DNA from: Paractinoplanes tereljensis
GTDB taxonomy: Bacteria > Actinomycetota > Actinomycetes > Mycobacteriales > Micromonosporaceae
Length of the DNA: 46,097 nucleotides
NCBI RefSeq assembly: GCF_016862435.1
Contig: NZ_BOMY01000011.1
Coordinates: 1 to 46,097 of the forward strand
Direction: 5' to 3'
In this document: positions 33,639 to 41,172 of the stretch, one piece after another
Position numbering within the stretch: position 1 is the first letter of the stretch
How the letters are laid out: every line of letters begins with the position of its first letter
Made by a program: the position numbers and the translations under genes
Notes under the pieces: generated by a model
Told to the model about the DNA's origin: nothing
Databases searched by the model: none
Seen by the model: only the letters and a program-made list of their open reading frames with translations

Positions 33639-35417
33639 TTAGTTGGCCCCGGAGCGGGAGGCGATCGCCTCGAGGAAGATCTCGCCGATCTTCGCCGGGT
33701 CCTCGGCGATGAACACGCCGCCCGCCGAGGTCGGCTTCACGATGGTCTCGAGTTCCTGGCGGTTGACGCCGGTACCGATACCGACGATGACCACCCGGAC
33801 CGGGCGCTTCGGGTCGTTCAGCGCCTTCAGCTTGGCCACCAGGGCCTGCTGCGAGATGCCTTCCTTGCTGTCCTCACCGTCGGTGAACAGGATGACCGAG
33901 TTGATTTTTCCGGGCTGCCAGGAGTTCTGAACGTTCTGGTAGGCCGCGAGCAGAGTGTCGTAGAGACCGGTCTGGCCGCTCTTCTTCGGAATGATCTGCT
34001 TGATCGAGTCCTGCAGCTTCTGCCGGTTCGATGAGAGCGGGCTGATCGGCACGATCTCCTTGTACGGCTTCTTGCCGTTCATCTCGGTGGAGAACAGCCA
34101 CACGCCGACGGCCCACTTGTCGTCGAAGAGCGCCAGACCACCGGAGGCCGCGCCTCGGGTGACCGCGGCCCGGTCGGCGCCACCAGCGGTGGGCACCGGT
34201 TCGAGCATCGAGCCGGAGACGTCGAAGACGGCGAGCACCCGGCCGGGCAGCGTGATCGCGGCCCAGCTGCCCAGGACCTGGCTGACCGCGCTGGCGTCCA
34301 GACCGGACGCGGCGGTGCCGCCCTCCGACTTGGCACCGGCGCTGGCGCTGACCGCCGGCGATGCGTCCGGCGCGCCGAGCGGGGCGGCGAAGCCGGAGCC
34401 GGCCGAGCCGTCCGGAGACCGCAGGCCCGCGCCGGCCAGCGCGTTCTTGAACGACGCGGTCTGCAGCTGCTGACGCAGCCCGGTCGCGGCGGCCGACTTC
34501 TGCAGGTCGACCTCCGGCATGATCGCGTACGGGTAGTCGAGCGACATCGGGCTCGGGTCGAGGTAGAGCGCGGTCAGCGGGACCGGCGGCTTCTCGGCGT
34601 TGTAGGCGATCACGTCCTCCTCGGACAGCGGAGCAGCGCTGAGGCTGGTCGCGATGTCGTTGGCGTCCCCGGAGTGCGGGAACTTCTGGAGGAGGTCGTC
34701 GCGCAGCGCCGAGGCCGACTGGGCCAGCGCCTTGATCGCCCCGACCTTGGCCGCCTGGGCCTGCTGGCCGGTGCCGGCCGCCTGGCCGAGCGCGAGCAGA
34801 CCGGCGAGACCGGCCGCGTCGCGAGCCGGGTCGACGACGCCGACCCGCATCTGGGTGCTGGTAGTCACCTGGCTGAGCAGGTCTTTCCAGGTGAGCTTCT
34901 TGTTGGGCCAGCCGACCTGCTCAGCGATCGGCTGAGGCATGGCCACCACGACCGGGCTCTGGGCGACCGGCTTGCCGTCGGTGGGCACGAAGCCCGGCGC
35001 CTCGGTCTTGAGGCGCAGCAGCCAGGTCGACGAGTCCGCGATCCAGACATCGGGAACCTTCACCGACTCGGGGGCGGCGCCGAGGCCGGTCAGCGTGACC
35101 TTGTGTTCGCTGGCCACGGCCGCGGCCATGGTCGCGGGGTTCACCGGGGTCACGGCGACAGCGACGCACGTCCCGTTGACGTTCGCGCCGTCCTGGATCC
35201 ACTTCTGCGCGGTCTGTTCGACGGCAGGAGCGATCTCCGGTGCAGCAGCGACGGTCAACCGGACAGAGCCGGAGCAACCGGAATCGGAGAGCTGTTGGTA
35301 GCCCAGGTATGACCCGGCAAGCACGACGACGATGGCCATCGCGGCTCCAACTACGCCTGCTCCTCGGAAATTGAAGTTTCTACGATGGCGACCTGACACG
35401 CGCTCTATAGTGCGCAT
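33639..35417 (-). CDS. Membrane-anchored solute-binding plus VWA domain protein
   Basis: A 592-residue protein. N-terminal basic tail and one membrane helix (about 19-42), then a type II solute-binding-protein-like domain (about 52-340), an Ala/Ser-rich linker (about 345-385) and a C-terminal von Willebrand A domain (about 390-592). The MIDAS motif is DVSGS (D399, S401, S403) with LFTDGED as its Asp end. Proteins of this kind (substrate-binding and VWA) occur in actinobacteria with unknown role, and here no transporter is adjacent. ATG at 35417; a GTG three bases before is possible. Confidence 0.85.
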   Translation of the reverse strand: MRTIERVSGRHRRNFNFRGAGVVGAAMAIVVVLAGSYLGYQQLSDSGCSGSVRLTVAAAPEIAPAVEQTAQKWIQDGANVNGTCVAVAVTPVNPATMAAAVASEHKVTLTGLGAAPESVKVPDVWIADSSTWLLRLKTEAPGFVPTDGKPVAQSPVVVAMPQPIAEQVGWPNKKLTWKDLLSQVTTSTQMRVGVVDPARDAAGLAGLLALGQAAGTGQQAQAAKVGAIKALAQSASALRDDLLQKFPHSGDANDIATSLSAAPLSEEDVIAYNAEKPPVPLTALYLDPSPMSLDYPYAIMPEVDLQKSAAATGLRQQLQTASFKNALAGAGLRSPDGSAGSGFAAPLGAPDASPAVSASAGAKSEGGTAASGLDASAVSQVLGSWAAITLPGRVLAVFDVSGSMLEPVPTAGGADRAAVTRGAASGGLALFDDKWAVGVWLFSTEMNGKKPYKEIVPISPLSSNRQKLQDSIKQIIPKKSGQTGLYDTLLAAYQNVQNSWQPGKINSVILFTDGEDSKEGISQQALVAKLKALNDPKRPVRVVIVGIGTGVNRQELETIVKPTSAGGVFIAEDPAKIGEIFLEAIASRSGAN

Positions 35418-35578
35418 CACAAGAGCTGAGCGCCATATACGTTTGGCGGAAAGTTACTCGGATTAGGTCAGGTGCCCGACAAAGTGACCTTGGGTAGTGA
35501 CGCCCTCTCGATCAGTGCGGGAGTCTGACCGGTTTTTGGCGATTCGTCGCAAGGGTGTTGATCGCCCTATCTCGCGAA
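35418..35578. other. Intergenic, imperfect hairpin at one end
   Basis: 160 bp. GATTCG at 35541-35546 pairs with CGAATC at 35575-35580, with inner GGG/CCC; it overlaps the lactonase stop and may be its terminator. The rest must hold the promoter of the VWA gene. Nothing else seen. Confidence 0.35.
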
Positions 35579-36631
35579 TCATCTGATGGACGTCGATGTC
35601 CAGCGCAACAGGCACGTGGGGCTGGCCTCGGCCATCAGGTCTCCCTGGGCCGCAGGGATGCCGGTCTCGGGATCGATCCTAAGCGTTGTAACGCTGTGTG
35701 ACAATTGGTTGGTTACATAGAGGTGATCCCCGAGCAGGATCATGTGCCTCGGCCACTCCCCGCCGGTCGGCGTCTCGGCCACCTTCACCGCGTCGTCGCC
35801 GTCCCAGGTGAACGTGGTCACGGTGTTCGGGCCACGGTTGGCGACGTAGACGAACCGGCCGTCCCGGCCGCAGGCGATCTCCGACGGATAGGTCGGGCCG
35901 TCCTGGTCACTCACCGGCACCTCACCGGCCAGCTCCAGCGAACCGTCGGCCGCCGGGCGGTACCACGTCAGGTTGGCCGCCAGCTCGCCGACCAGCAGCA
36001 GGGTGCCGTCGGGGGCGATGCGCAGATGGCGCGGGCCGGTGCCGGGCTTCGCGGTCACCGCCGGGGCCAGCATGGTCAGGCGGCCGCTGACCGGGTCGAG
36101 CCGGGCCCGCCACACCCGGTCGGCGCCCAGGTCGGCGATCAGGATGCTGCCGCGGTCCTCGACCACCATGTGCGCGTGCGGGCCGCGCTGGCGCTCCGGG
36201 TCGGGGCCGGTGCCCTCGAGGTCGAGCAGGTCGGTGCGCTCGCCGGGAGCGCCCTCCGCGTCGAGCGGGTGCACCGCGACCGAGCCGCTGGTGTAGTTGG
36301 CGACCAGGAGATGACGGCCGTCCGCGGTGATCGACAGGTGGGCCGGGTCGGAACCCCCGGTGGGCTGGATCGACAGCGGGGCCAGCGTGCCGTCGGCGGC
36401 CACCGTGAACGCGCTGATCGTGCCGTCGGTGTCCAGCTCGTTCACCGCGTACAGAATCGGGAGCGTCGGGTGCTGGGCCAGGAAGGACGGGGACGGGGTG
36501 CGGGCCGCCACGCCGAGGCGGGTCAGAACACCCGAGGCCGGGTCGCGGCGCAACAGGCCGATGCCCTCGGCCTCCCCGCCCTTGTCACCCGTGTAACCAC
36601 CGACGAAGACGAACTCAGCGTGGGAACCCAT
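35579..36631 (-). CDS. Lactonase family protein (7-bladed propeller, Pgl-like)
   Basis: A 350-residue seven-bladed beta-propeller protein of the 6-phosphogluconolactonase (YbhE) type. Blades repeat motifs such as PAHLSITADGRHLLVANYTSGSV, GPRHLRIAPDGTLLLV and YPSEIACGRDGRFVYVANRG. RQRGPHAHMV carries the conserved active-site His pair. No signal peptide, so cytosolic, fitting sugar-lactone hydrolysis. The ATG at 36631 is chosen from the family N-terminus. Confidence 0.85.
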   Translation of the reverse strand: MGSHAEFVFVGGYTGDKGGEAEGIGLLRRDPASGVLTRLGVAARTPSPSFLAQHPTLPILYAVNELDTDGTISAFTVAADGTLAPLSIQPTGGSDPAHLSITADGRHLLVANYTSGSVAVHPLDAEGAPGERTDLLDLEGTGPDPERQRGPHAHMVVEDRGSILIADLGADRVWRARLDPVSGRLTMLAPAVTAKPGTGPRHLRIAPDGTLLLVGELAANLTWYRPAADGSLELAGEVPVSDQDGPTYPSEIACGRDGRFVYVANRGPNTVTTFTWDGDDAVKVAETPTGGEWPRHMILLGDHLYVTNQLSHSVTTLRIDPETGIPAAQGDLMAEASPTCLLRWTSTSIR

Positions 36632-36663
36632 GCCCCAGATCCCACCACATCCGGGCGCATTCC

Positions 36664-37218
36664 TCAGATGGCTTCCGCGGCGAGTTGCCGGGCCGCGCCG
36701 AGGCAGGAACCGGTCAGCGCCAGCGGATGGTCGGCTACCAGGAAGTTCCCGCGCAGGGTGACGGTGCCGTCGACGAACGGGTAACGGTCGGTCAGGCCCA
36801 GCCGGCCGATCATCCGGGGCAGCGGAACCCGGTCGGCTCCCATCGCGGTCCGCAGCGCGGCGGCGTGCGCGGTTCCGGCCTCCGCCAGCGGCGTACGGAT
36901 CCGGAACGGCGGGACGGCCAGGACGGCGTACGGGAAGGAGGCCAGGCCGCCGTCGGCGCGCCAGAGATGAAAGCGCCGGGCGGCGCGGCTGCTGTGCAGC
37001 CGCCATCCGGCGCCGGCCCGCCAGCGAGGCCAGCGCTTCAGGTGGTACGCCTCGACGGCGGCCGCCCAGCTGCGGGCCGCGCCGAGTTCCTGGAGGCAGA
37101 GCACGTGGCAGGGACCGGGCAGTACGCCGGTGCCGGGCGCCAGCATCCAGGGCAGGGCGGTCCAGTCGTGGCCGGTCAGGCCGAGCACCGGGCGCCCGCA
37201 GAGCGTGCAGTCGATCAC
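36664..37218 (-). CDS. Hypothetical protein with putative zinc site
   Basis: A 184-residue protein I do not recognise. An N-terminal CTLC (C4, C7) and a later CHVLC (about residues 37-41) could form a zinc ribbon. The rest is hydrophobic/basic with no membrane helix. GTG start at 37218. No coupling to neighbours beyond a 32-bp gap to the lactonase gene. Confidence 0.6.
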   Translation of the reverse strand: MIDCTLCGRPVLGLTGHDWTALPWMLAPGTGVLPGPCHVLCLQELGAARSWAAAVEAYHLKRWPRWRAGAGWRLHSSRAARRFHLWRADGGLASFPYAVLAVPPFRIRTPLAEAGTAHAAALRTAMGADRVPLPRMIGRLGLTDRYPFVDGTVTLRGNFLVADHPLALTGSCLGAARQLAAEAI

Positions 37219-37285
37219 GGTTCCCCAATCCGGTCGGCGGCCGCGCGAGCCCCGTGACCCCGCGCGACCGCCTCATCCCCCCGGA

Positions 37286-38089
37286 TCAGCCGTTCAGGAA
37301 CTCGTAGGCGGCGGCGGTGGCCTTCTGCTGGTCACCGGCGGCCGGCTCGGCCACCTTCGGCGTGGAGTCGTAACCGGAGTAACTGACCGTGTAGTCGTGG
37401 GCCTTGGTCTTGCCGGCCGCCGGAATCTTCACGACCAGGCTGGTCAGATGACCGCCGTCGACGACCGCGGTGAACGGCGCCTTGGTGGCCGCGGCCCCCA
37501 TCGCCTTGAGGCCGGCCGCGTCGACGATTTCCGCGGCGTCGGCCTTGGTCAGGTCGGTGGTACCGGTGAAATGTCCGGCCGAGGTCACCTTGAGGCCGGC
37601 GGCGTTCTCCACCAGCAGCCCGACATAGCCGGGGTCCAGCTGCTGTCCCTCGTCGAAGATCGACTTGTCGGTCAGCTTGGCCTGGTCGAGGAGCATCCAT
37701 TTCTTCGGCAACTTCGGCAGGCCGGCGACGTTCGGGCTGAACGCGATCCGCACCCAGCCCTTCTGGCCCAGCACCAGGAAGCCCAACTTCAGGGTGGTGC
37801 CGGCTTCCTTGATCTCCTCGGCCATGTTGACCTCGTAGGCCTTGGCCGGCCCGTCGACGACGCCGGAGATCGGAGTCTCGCTGCCCTTCACCTTGAACGT
37901 GTAGGGCGACGCGTCCACGCCGGGCACGGCATTGAGAAGTACCTCACGCGGGTCGGCGGCGGTGCTGGCGGCGGCCTCGGTCGCGGGTGTGACGGAATCG
38001 GTGCTGGTGCCGCAGGCGGTCAACGCGAAGGCAGATACGGCGGTAACCGTGGCAAAAGTGGCGAGGTGGGTCAGGCGTCCAGTAGTCAT
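37286..38089 (-). CDS. LppX/LprG-like lipoprotein
   Basis: A 267-residue lipoprotein. Signal peptide with lipobox LTAC (Cys about 26). The body resembles LppX_LprAFGN lipoproteins: TFKVKGSETPISGVVDGPAKAYEVNM, KKWMLLDQ, and GHFTGTTDLT. In mycobacteria these carry lipids across the periplasm. Divergent from the membrane SARP gene, which may control it. Confidence 0.82.
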   Translation of the reverse strand: MTTGRLTHLATFATVTAVSAFALTACGTSTDSVTPATEAAASTAADPREVLLNAVPGVDASPYTFKVKGSETPISGVVDGPAKAYEVNMAEEIKEAGTTLKLGFLVLGQKGWVRIAFSPNVAGLPKLPKKWMLLDQAKLTDKSIFDEGQQLDPGYVGLLVENAAGLKVTSAGHFTGTTDLTKADAAEIVDAAGLKAMGAAATKAPFTAVVDGGHLTSLVVKIPAAGKTKAHDYTVSYSGYDSTPKVAEPAAGDQQKATAAAYEFLNG

Positions 38090-38230
38090 GGTCGTTCTTT
38101 CTGCGGGTGGTGTGTCCTAGCCGACGGATCACAGACTGGACCGGGGCAGCACCCGACCCGCTGCCGTTATGCTGCTGCCCTCTGCGGTTCCGCTGCCGCA
38201 GCGACGTCAGCGCAGGTCGGGGGGTGCGGG
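38090..38230. promoter_or_regulatory. Divergent promoter region with GCTGCC repeats
   Basis: 140 bp between lipoprotein and SARP genes. GCTGCC(G/C) occurs at 38160, 38174 and 38192, not at 11-bp spacing. Candidate SARP sites only. Confidence 0.35.
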
Positions 38231-39796
38231 GTGGTTGGCACGGCGCTTCGCTTCGAAATCCTCGGCGAGGTGCGGGTGTTGCGCGGCGGTGTCGCACTCC
38301 CCCTCGGACCGGCCAAGCAGCAGGCCGTACTGGCCGTGCTGCTGCTTCAGGCGGGCCGCCCGGTGCCCACCCACCAGATCGTCGACGCGGTCTGGGGCGA
38401 CGATCCACCGGAGAACGGCGCCAACGTCGTGCAGAAATACGTGGCCGGGCTGCGCCGGGTGCTCGACCCGGAACGAGCGCCGCGCACCCCCGGCGAATTG
38501 CTCGCCCTCACCGGAAGTGGATACGTCCTGCGCGCCGACGGCGGGGTGGACGCCGATGACTTCGCGGCCGCGATCACCCGGGCCGAGGCCGAGCAGGCCG
38601 CCGGGCAGGCCGCCGCGGCCGCCGGGACGCTGCGCGCCGGGCTGGCGCTGTGGCGAGGCGAGGCGCTCGCCGGGCTGACCGGACCGGTCTTCGACGCGGC
38701 GCGCACCCGGCTGGCCGACGCCCGGGCCACCGCCTGGGAACGCTGGGCCGAGCTCGGGCTGGCCCAGGGACAGGCCGCCGCACTGATCCCGGAACTGGCC
38801 CGGCTGATCGAGGAATTCCCGCTGCGCGAAGGGCTGCGGGTGCAGCAGATGCTGGCCCTGCACCGCACCGGCCGGCAGGCCGAGGCACTCGCCTTCTTCC
38901 AGAACACCCGGGAGTTCTTCCTCGACGAGGTCGGCGCCGAGCCGGGCGAACGCATGCAGGCGGCCCATCTCACGATCCTGCGGAACGACGTCCCGGTCTC
39001 GCCGGCACCCGTCCCGGCTCCCGTTCCCGCTCCCCGGCCCGCGCCACCCGCCGCACCCTGGCCGGTTCCCACGCCGGTCCCGGCCCCGATGTTCATGCCG
39101 AGCGTGGCCGGCTACATACCGCCGCGCCGAGGCCCACAGACCGCCTTGGAGATCGTCTTCGCGGTGATCGCGCCGCTGTTCACGTGCGGCGTGGCCGCCT
39201 GGGCCTACCTGCTGTACGCCGGGATCCGGCGCCGCAGCCCCTGGCACATCCTCGCGGCCGGCGTCTACTTCGCGCTCTTCGTGACCGGGTTCATGGTGTT
39301 CGTCTTCATCGACCCGTTCGGCACCATGGCCACCATCGACAGCGACGAGATGACCACCGGCGACAACATCGAGATGTTCTACTTCGTCGGCCTGATGCTG
39401 GTGGCCACCGTGCACAGTTCGATCGTGGCCATCCGGGCCGACAGCATCCACCGGCGCGACCAGGCCCGGCAGTTCGCCATGTTCGCCCCCGACCGGGCCC
39501 GGGAGGTCGGCATCGGCCGGCCCGACCTGCAGATGCGGCTGATGGACGACGGCGGGCTGCTCGATCTCAACCACATCGGCGGGCTCGAACTGGCCCGGGC
39601 GACCAAACTGCCGCTGGGCCAGTGCATGGCGATCGAGCAGGACCGGCAGGCCCGCGGCCTGTTCTATCGCCCCGACGACCTGGTGAGCCGGGGGCTGGCC
39701 GACGCGCGTACCGTCCGTCGGCTCGCCGCCCGGCTCATCTGTCTCCCGCCGGGGCCGGCGCCGGCCCCGGCGATGGTGGCGTGGCCGCCACGCTGA
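38231..39796 (+). CDS. SARP-type regulator fused to membrane helices and HhH-like tail
   Basis: A 521-residue protein. Residues 1-98 are the winged-helix DNA-binding domain of SARP/AfsR ([42 protein letters not shown]); about 105-255 are the BTAD. A Pro-rich linker (256-298) leads to three membrane helices (about 305-330, 338-360, 380-402). The tail (about 433-505) has DLNHIGGLELARATKLPLG, like a helix-hairpin-helix. SARPs are normally cytosolic, so this would be a membrane-tethered activator. GTG at 38231; the earlier frame (from 37130) is antisense to two genes. Its TGA directly abuts the TCA of the GTPase gene. Confidence 0.85.
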   Translation: MVGTALRFEILGEVRVLRGGVALPLGPAKQQAVLAVLLLQAGRPVPTHQIVDAVWGDDPPENGANVVQKYVAGLRRVLDPERAPRTPGELLALTGSGYVLRADGGVDADDFAAAITRAEAEQAAGQAAAAAGTLRAGLALWRGEALAGLTGPVFDAARTRLADARATAWERWAELGLAQGQAAALIPELARLIEEFPLREGLRVQQMLALHRTGRQAEALAFFQNTREFFLDEVGAEPGERMQAAHLTILRNDVPVSPAPVPAPVPAPRPAPPAAPWPVPTPVPAPMFMPSVAGYIPPRRGPQTALEIVFAVIAPLFTCGVAAWAYLLYAGIRRRSPWHILAAGVYFALFVTGFMVFVFIDPFGTMATIDSDEMTTGDNIEMFYFVGLMLVATVHSSIVAIRADSIHRRDQARQFAMFAPDRAREVGIGRPDLQMRLMDDGGLLDLNHIGGLELARATKLPLGQCMAIEQDRQARGLFYRPDDLVSRGLADARTVRRLAARLICLPPGPAPAPAMVAWPPR

Positions 39797-40393
39797 TCAG
39801 CGGGAGCCGGCCGCGGTCAGCTGGCGGCGAGCCACGTATTCGACCAGTTCGATCAGGACGTTGCGGGCGCCCAGCGGCTCGCGCGCGTCGAACAGCACGA
39901 CCGGAACCCCCGGGTCGAGGTCAAGCGCCCGGCCCACCGCGTCGGCGGCGAAGCGCTGCTCCTCGAAGCAGTTGACCGCCACCACGAACGGCGTGCCCCG
40001 CTGCTCGAAGTAGTCGATCGACGGGAAGCAGTCGGCCAGCCGCCGGGTGTCGGCCAGCACCACGGCACCGAGCGCACCCTGCGACAGCTCGTCCCAGAGG
40101 AACCAGAAACGGTCCTGCCCGGGCGTGCCGAAGAGGTAGAGCTGCAGGTCCTCGGTGATGGTGATCCGGCCGAAGTCCATCGTCACGGTCGTGGTGGTCT
40201 TGCCCTCCACGCCGTCGACGCTGTCCGCGCCGGGGACGCCGGTGAGGACCTCCTCGGTCTGCAGCGGACGGATCTCGCTGACCGACCCGACCATGGTGGT
40301 CTTCCCGGCGCCGAAGCCACCGGCAATCAGGATCTTGAGCGCGACCGGGATGCGCGACGACGCGCCGTTACGGTCAGAGCGCACGGAGTCCAT
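39797..40393 (-). CDS. Conservon GTPase (CvnD-like)
   Basis: A 198-residue small Ras-like GTPase. P-loop GGFGAGKTT (25-33), LFGTPGQDRF as the switch II region, and VVAVNCFEE as the NKxD-like position. It is the last gene of a four-gene conservon and overlaps the DUF742 gene by about 20 bp. In Streptomyces, CvnD cycles GTP under control of the CvnA/B/C partners. ATG at 40393 (MDSVRSD). Confidence 0.92.
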   Translation of the reverse strand: MDSVRSDRNGASSRIPVALKILIAGGFGAGKTTMVGSVSEIRPLQTEEVLTGVPGADSVDGVEGKTTTTVTMDFGRITITEDLQLYLFGTPGQDRFWFLWDELSQGALGAVVLADTRRLADCFPSIDYFEQRGTPFVVAVNCFEEQRFAADAVGRALDLDPGVPVVLFDAREPLGARNVLIELVEYVARRQLTAAGSR

Positions 40394-40760
40394 TGACAAC
40401 CGCCTTGAGTACATCGACGTCGTGCGGCCGGGAGGCCGCTTGAGGTTCGTGCATCGAGATGAGCCCTGCCGAGCGTAGATCACCCAGTAGGACCCGGACC
40501 ACGCCGACCGACAGGTCGAGGGTCGAGGCCAGTTCGACGACCGGGATCGGCTCCCAGGCGGCGGCCACGATGGCGTCGTGTTCCGGCTGCAGCCGGGCAC
40601 CCTGATGGTTCACGGGTGCGGTCGCCACCACGAACGCCAGCATGTCGATGGCGTCGCCGGTCGGCGACACCCGGCCCTGCGTCACCGCGTAGGGCCGCAC
40701 CACCGGGCCCGCGTCGTGATCGAGCCAGTCGTGCGCGAGGCCGGGCGAGTCAGCCGGCAT
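40374..40760 (-). CDS. Conservon DUF742 protein (CvnC-like)
   Basis: A 128-residue DUF742 protein: VRPYAVTQGRVSPTGDAIDMLAFV, LQPEHDAIVAAAWEPIPVVELASTLDLSVGVVRVLLGDLRSAGLI. The second half has a helix-turn-helix-like pattern. Overlaps the roadblock gene by 11 bp. Confidence 0.92.
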   Translation of the reverse strand: MPADSPGLAHDWLDHDAGPVVRPYAVTQGRVSPTGDAIDMLAFVVATAPVNHQGARLQPEHDAIVAAAWEPIPVVELASTLDLSVGVVRVLLGDLRSAGLISMHEPQAASRPHDVDVLKAVVNGLRAL

Positions 40761-41172
40761 CGGAGGGTGCCACCGCGGCGCGTTCCGGCGCGCTCATGCT
40801 CTGACCCACCCGGGTGACCAGCATCGCCATCTCGTAGGCGATCAGGCCCAGGTCGGCATCGCTGGCGGCGAGCACGGCCAGGCACGCGCCCTGGCCGGCG
40901 GCGGTGACGAAGAGGAAGGCCGACTCCATCTCGACCACCGTCTGCCGCACCGGCCCGGCCCGGAAGTGCCGGCTCGCGCCCTTGGCCAAGCTCTGGAAGC
41001 CGGCCGCCATCGCCGACAGGTGTTCTGCGTCCTCCCGCTTGAGCCCGGCGGAGGCGCCCATCAGCAGCCCATCGGCCGACAGCACCACCGCCTGCTGCGC
41101 GGTGGGCACCCGCTCGACGAGATCGTCGAGGAGCCAGGTGAGGTTCGCGCTCTGGTTGGTCGTCTGCGTCAC
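40750..41172 (-). CDS. Conservon roadblock/LC7 protein (CvnB-like)
   Basis: A 140-residue roadblock domain protein (LTWLLDDLVERVPTAQQAVVLSADGLLMGAS). Such proteins act as GTPase regulators beside CvnD/MglA types. The GTG at 41172 overlaps the stop of the sensor gene (GTGA). Confidence 0.92.
   Translation of the reverse strand: MTQTTNQSANLTWLLDDLVERVPTAQQAVVLSADGLLMGASAGLKREDAEHLSAMAAGFQSLAKGASRHFRAGPVRQTVVEMESAFLFVTAAGQGACLAVLAASDADLGLIAYEMAMLVTRVGQSMSAPERAAVAPSDAG

Noticed and set aside
37130..38230. N-terminal extension of the SARP gene
   Set aside because: It runs antisense through a lipoprotein and another gene; the SARP fold starts at 38231.
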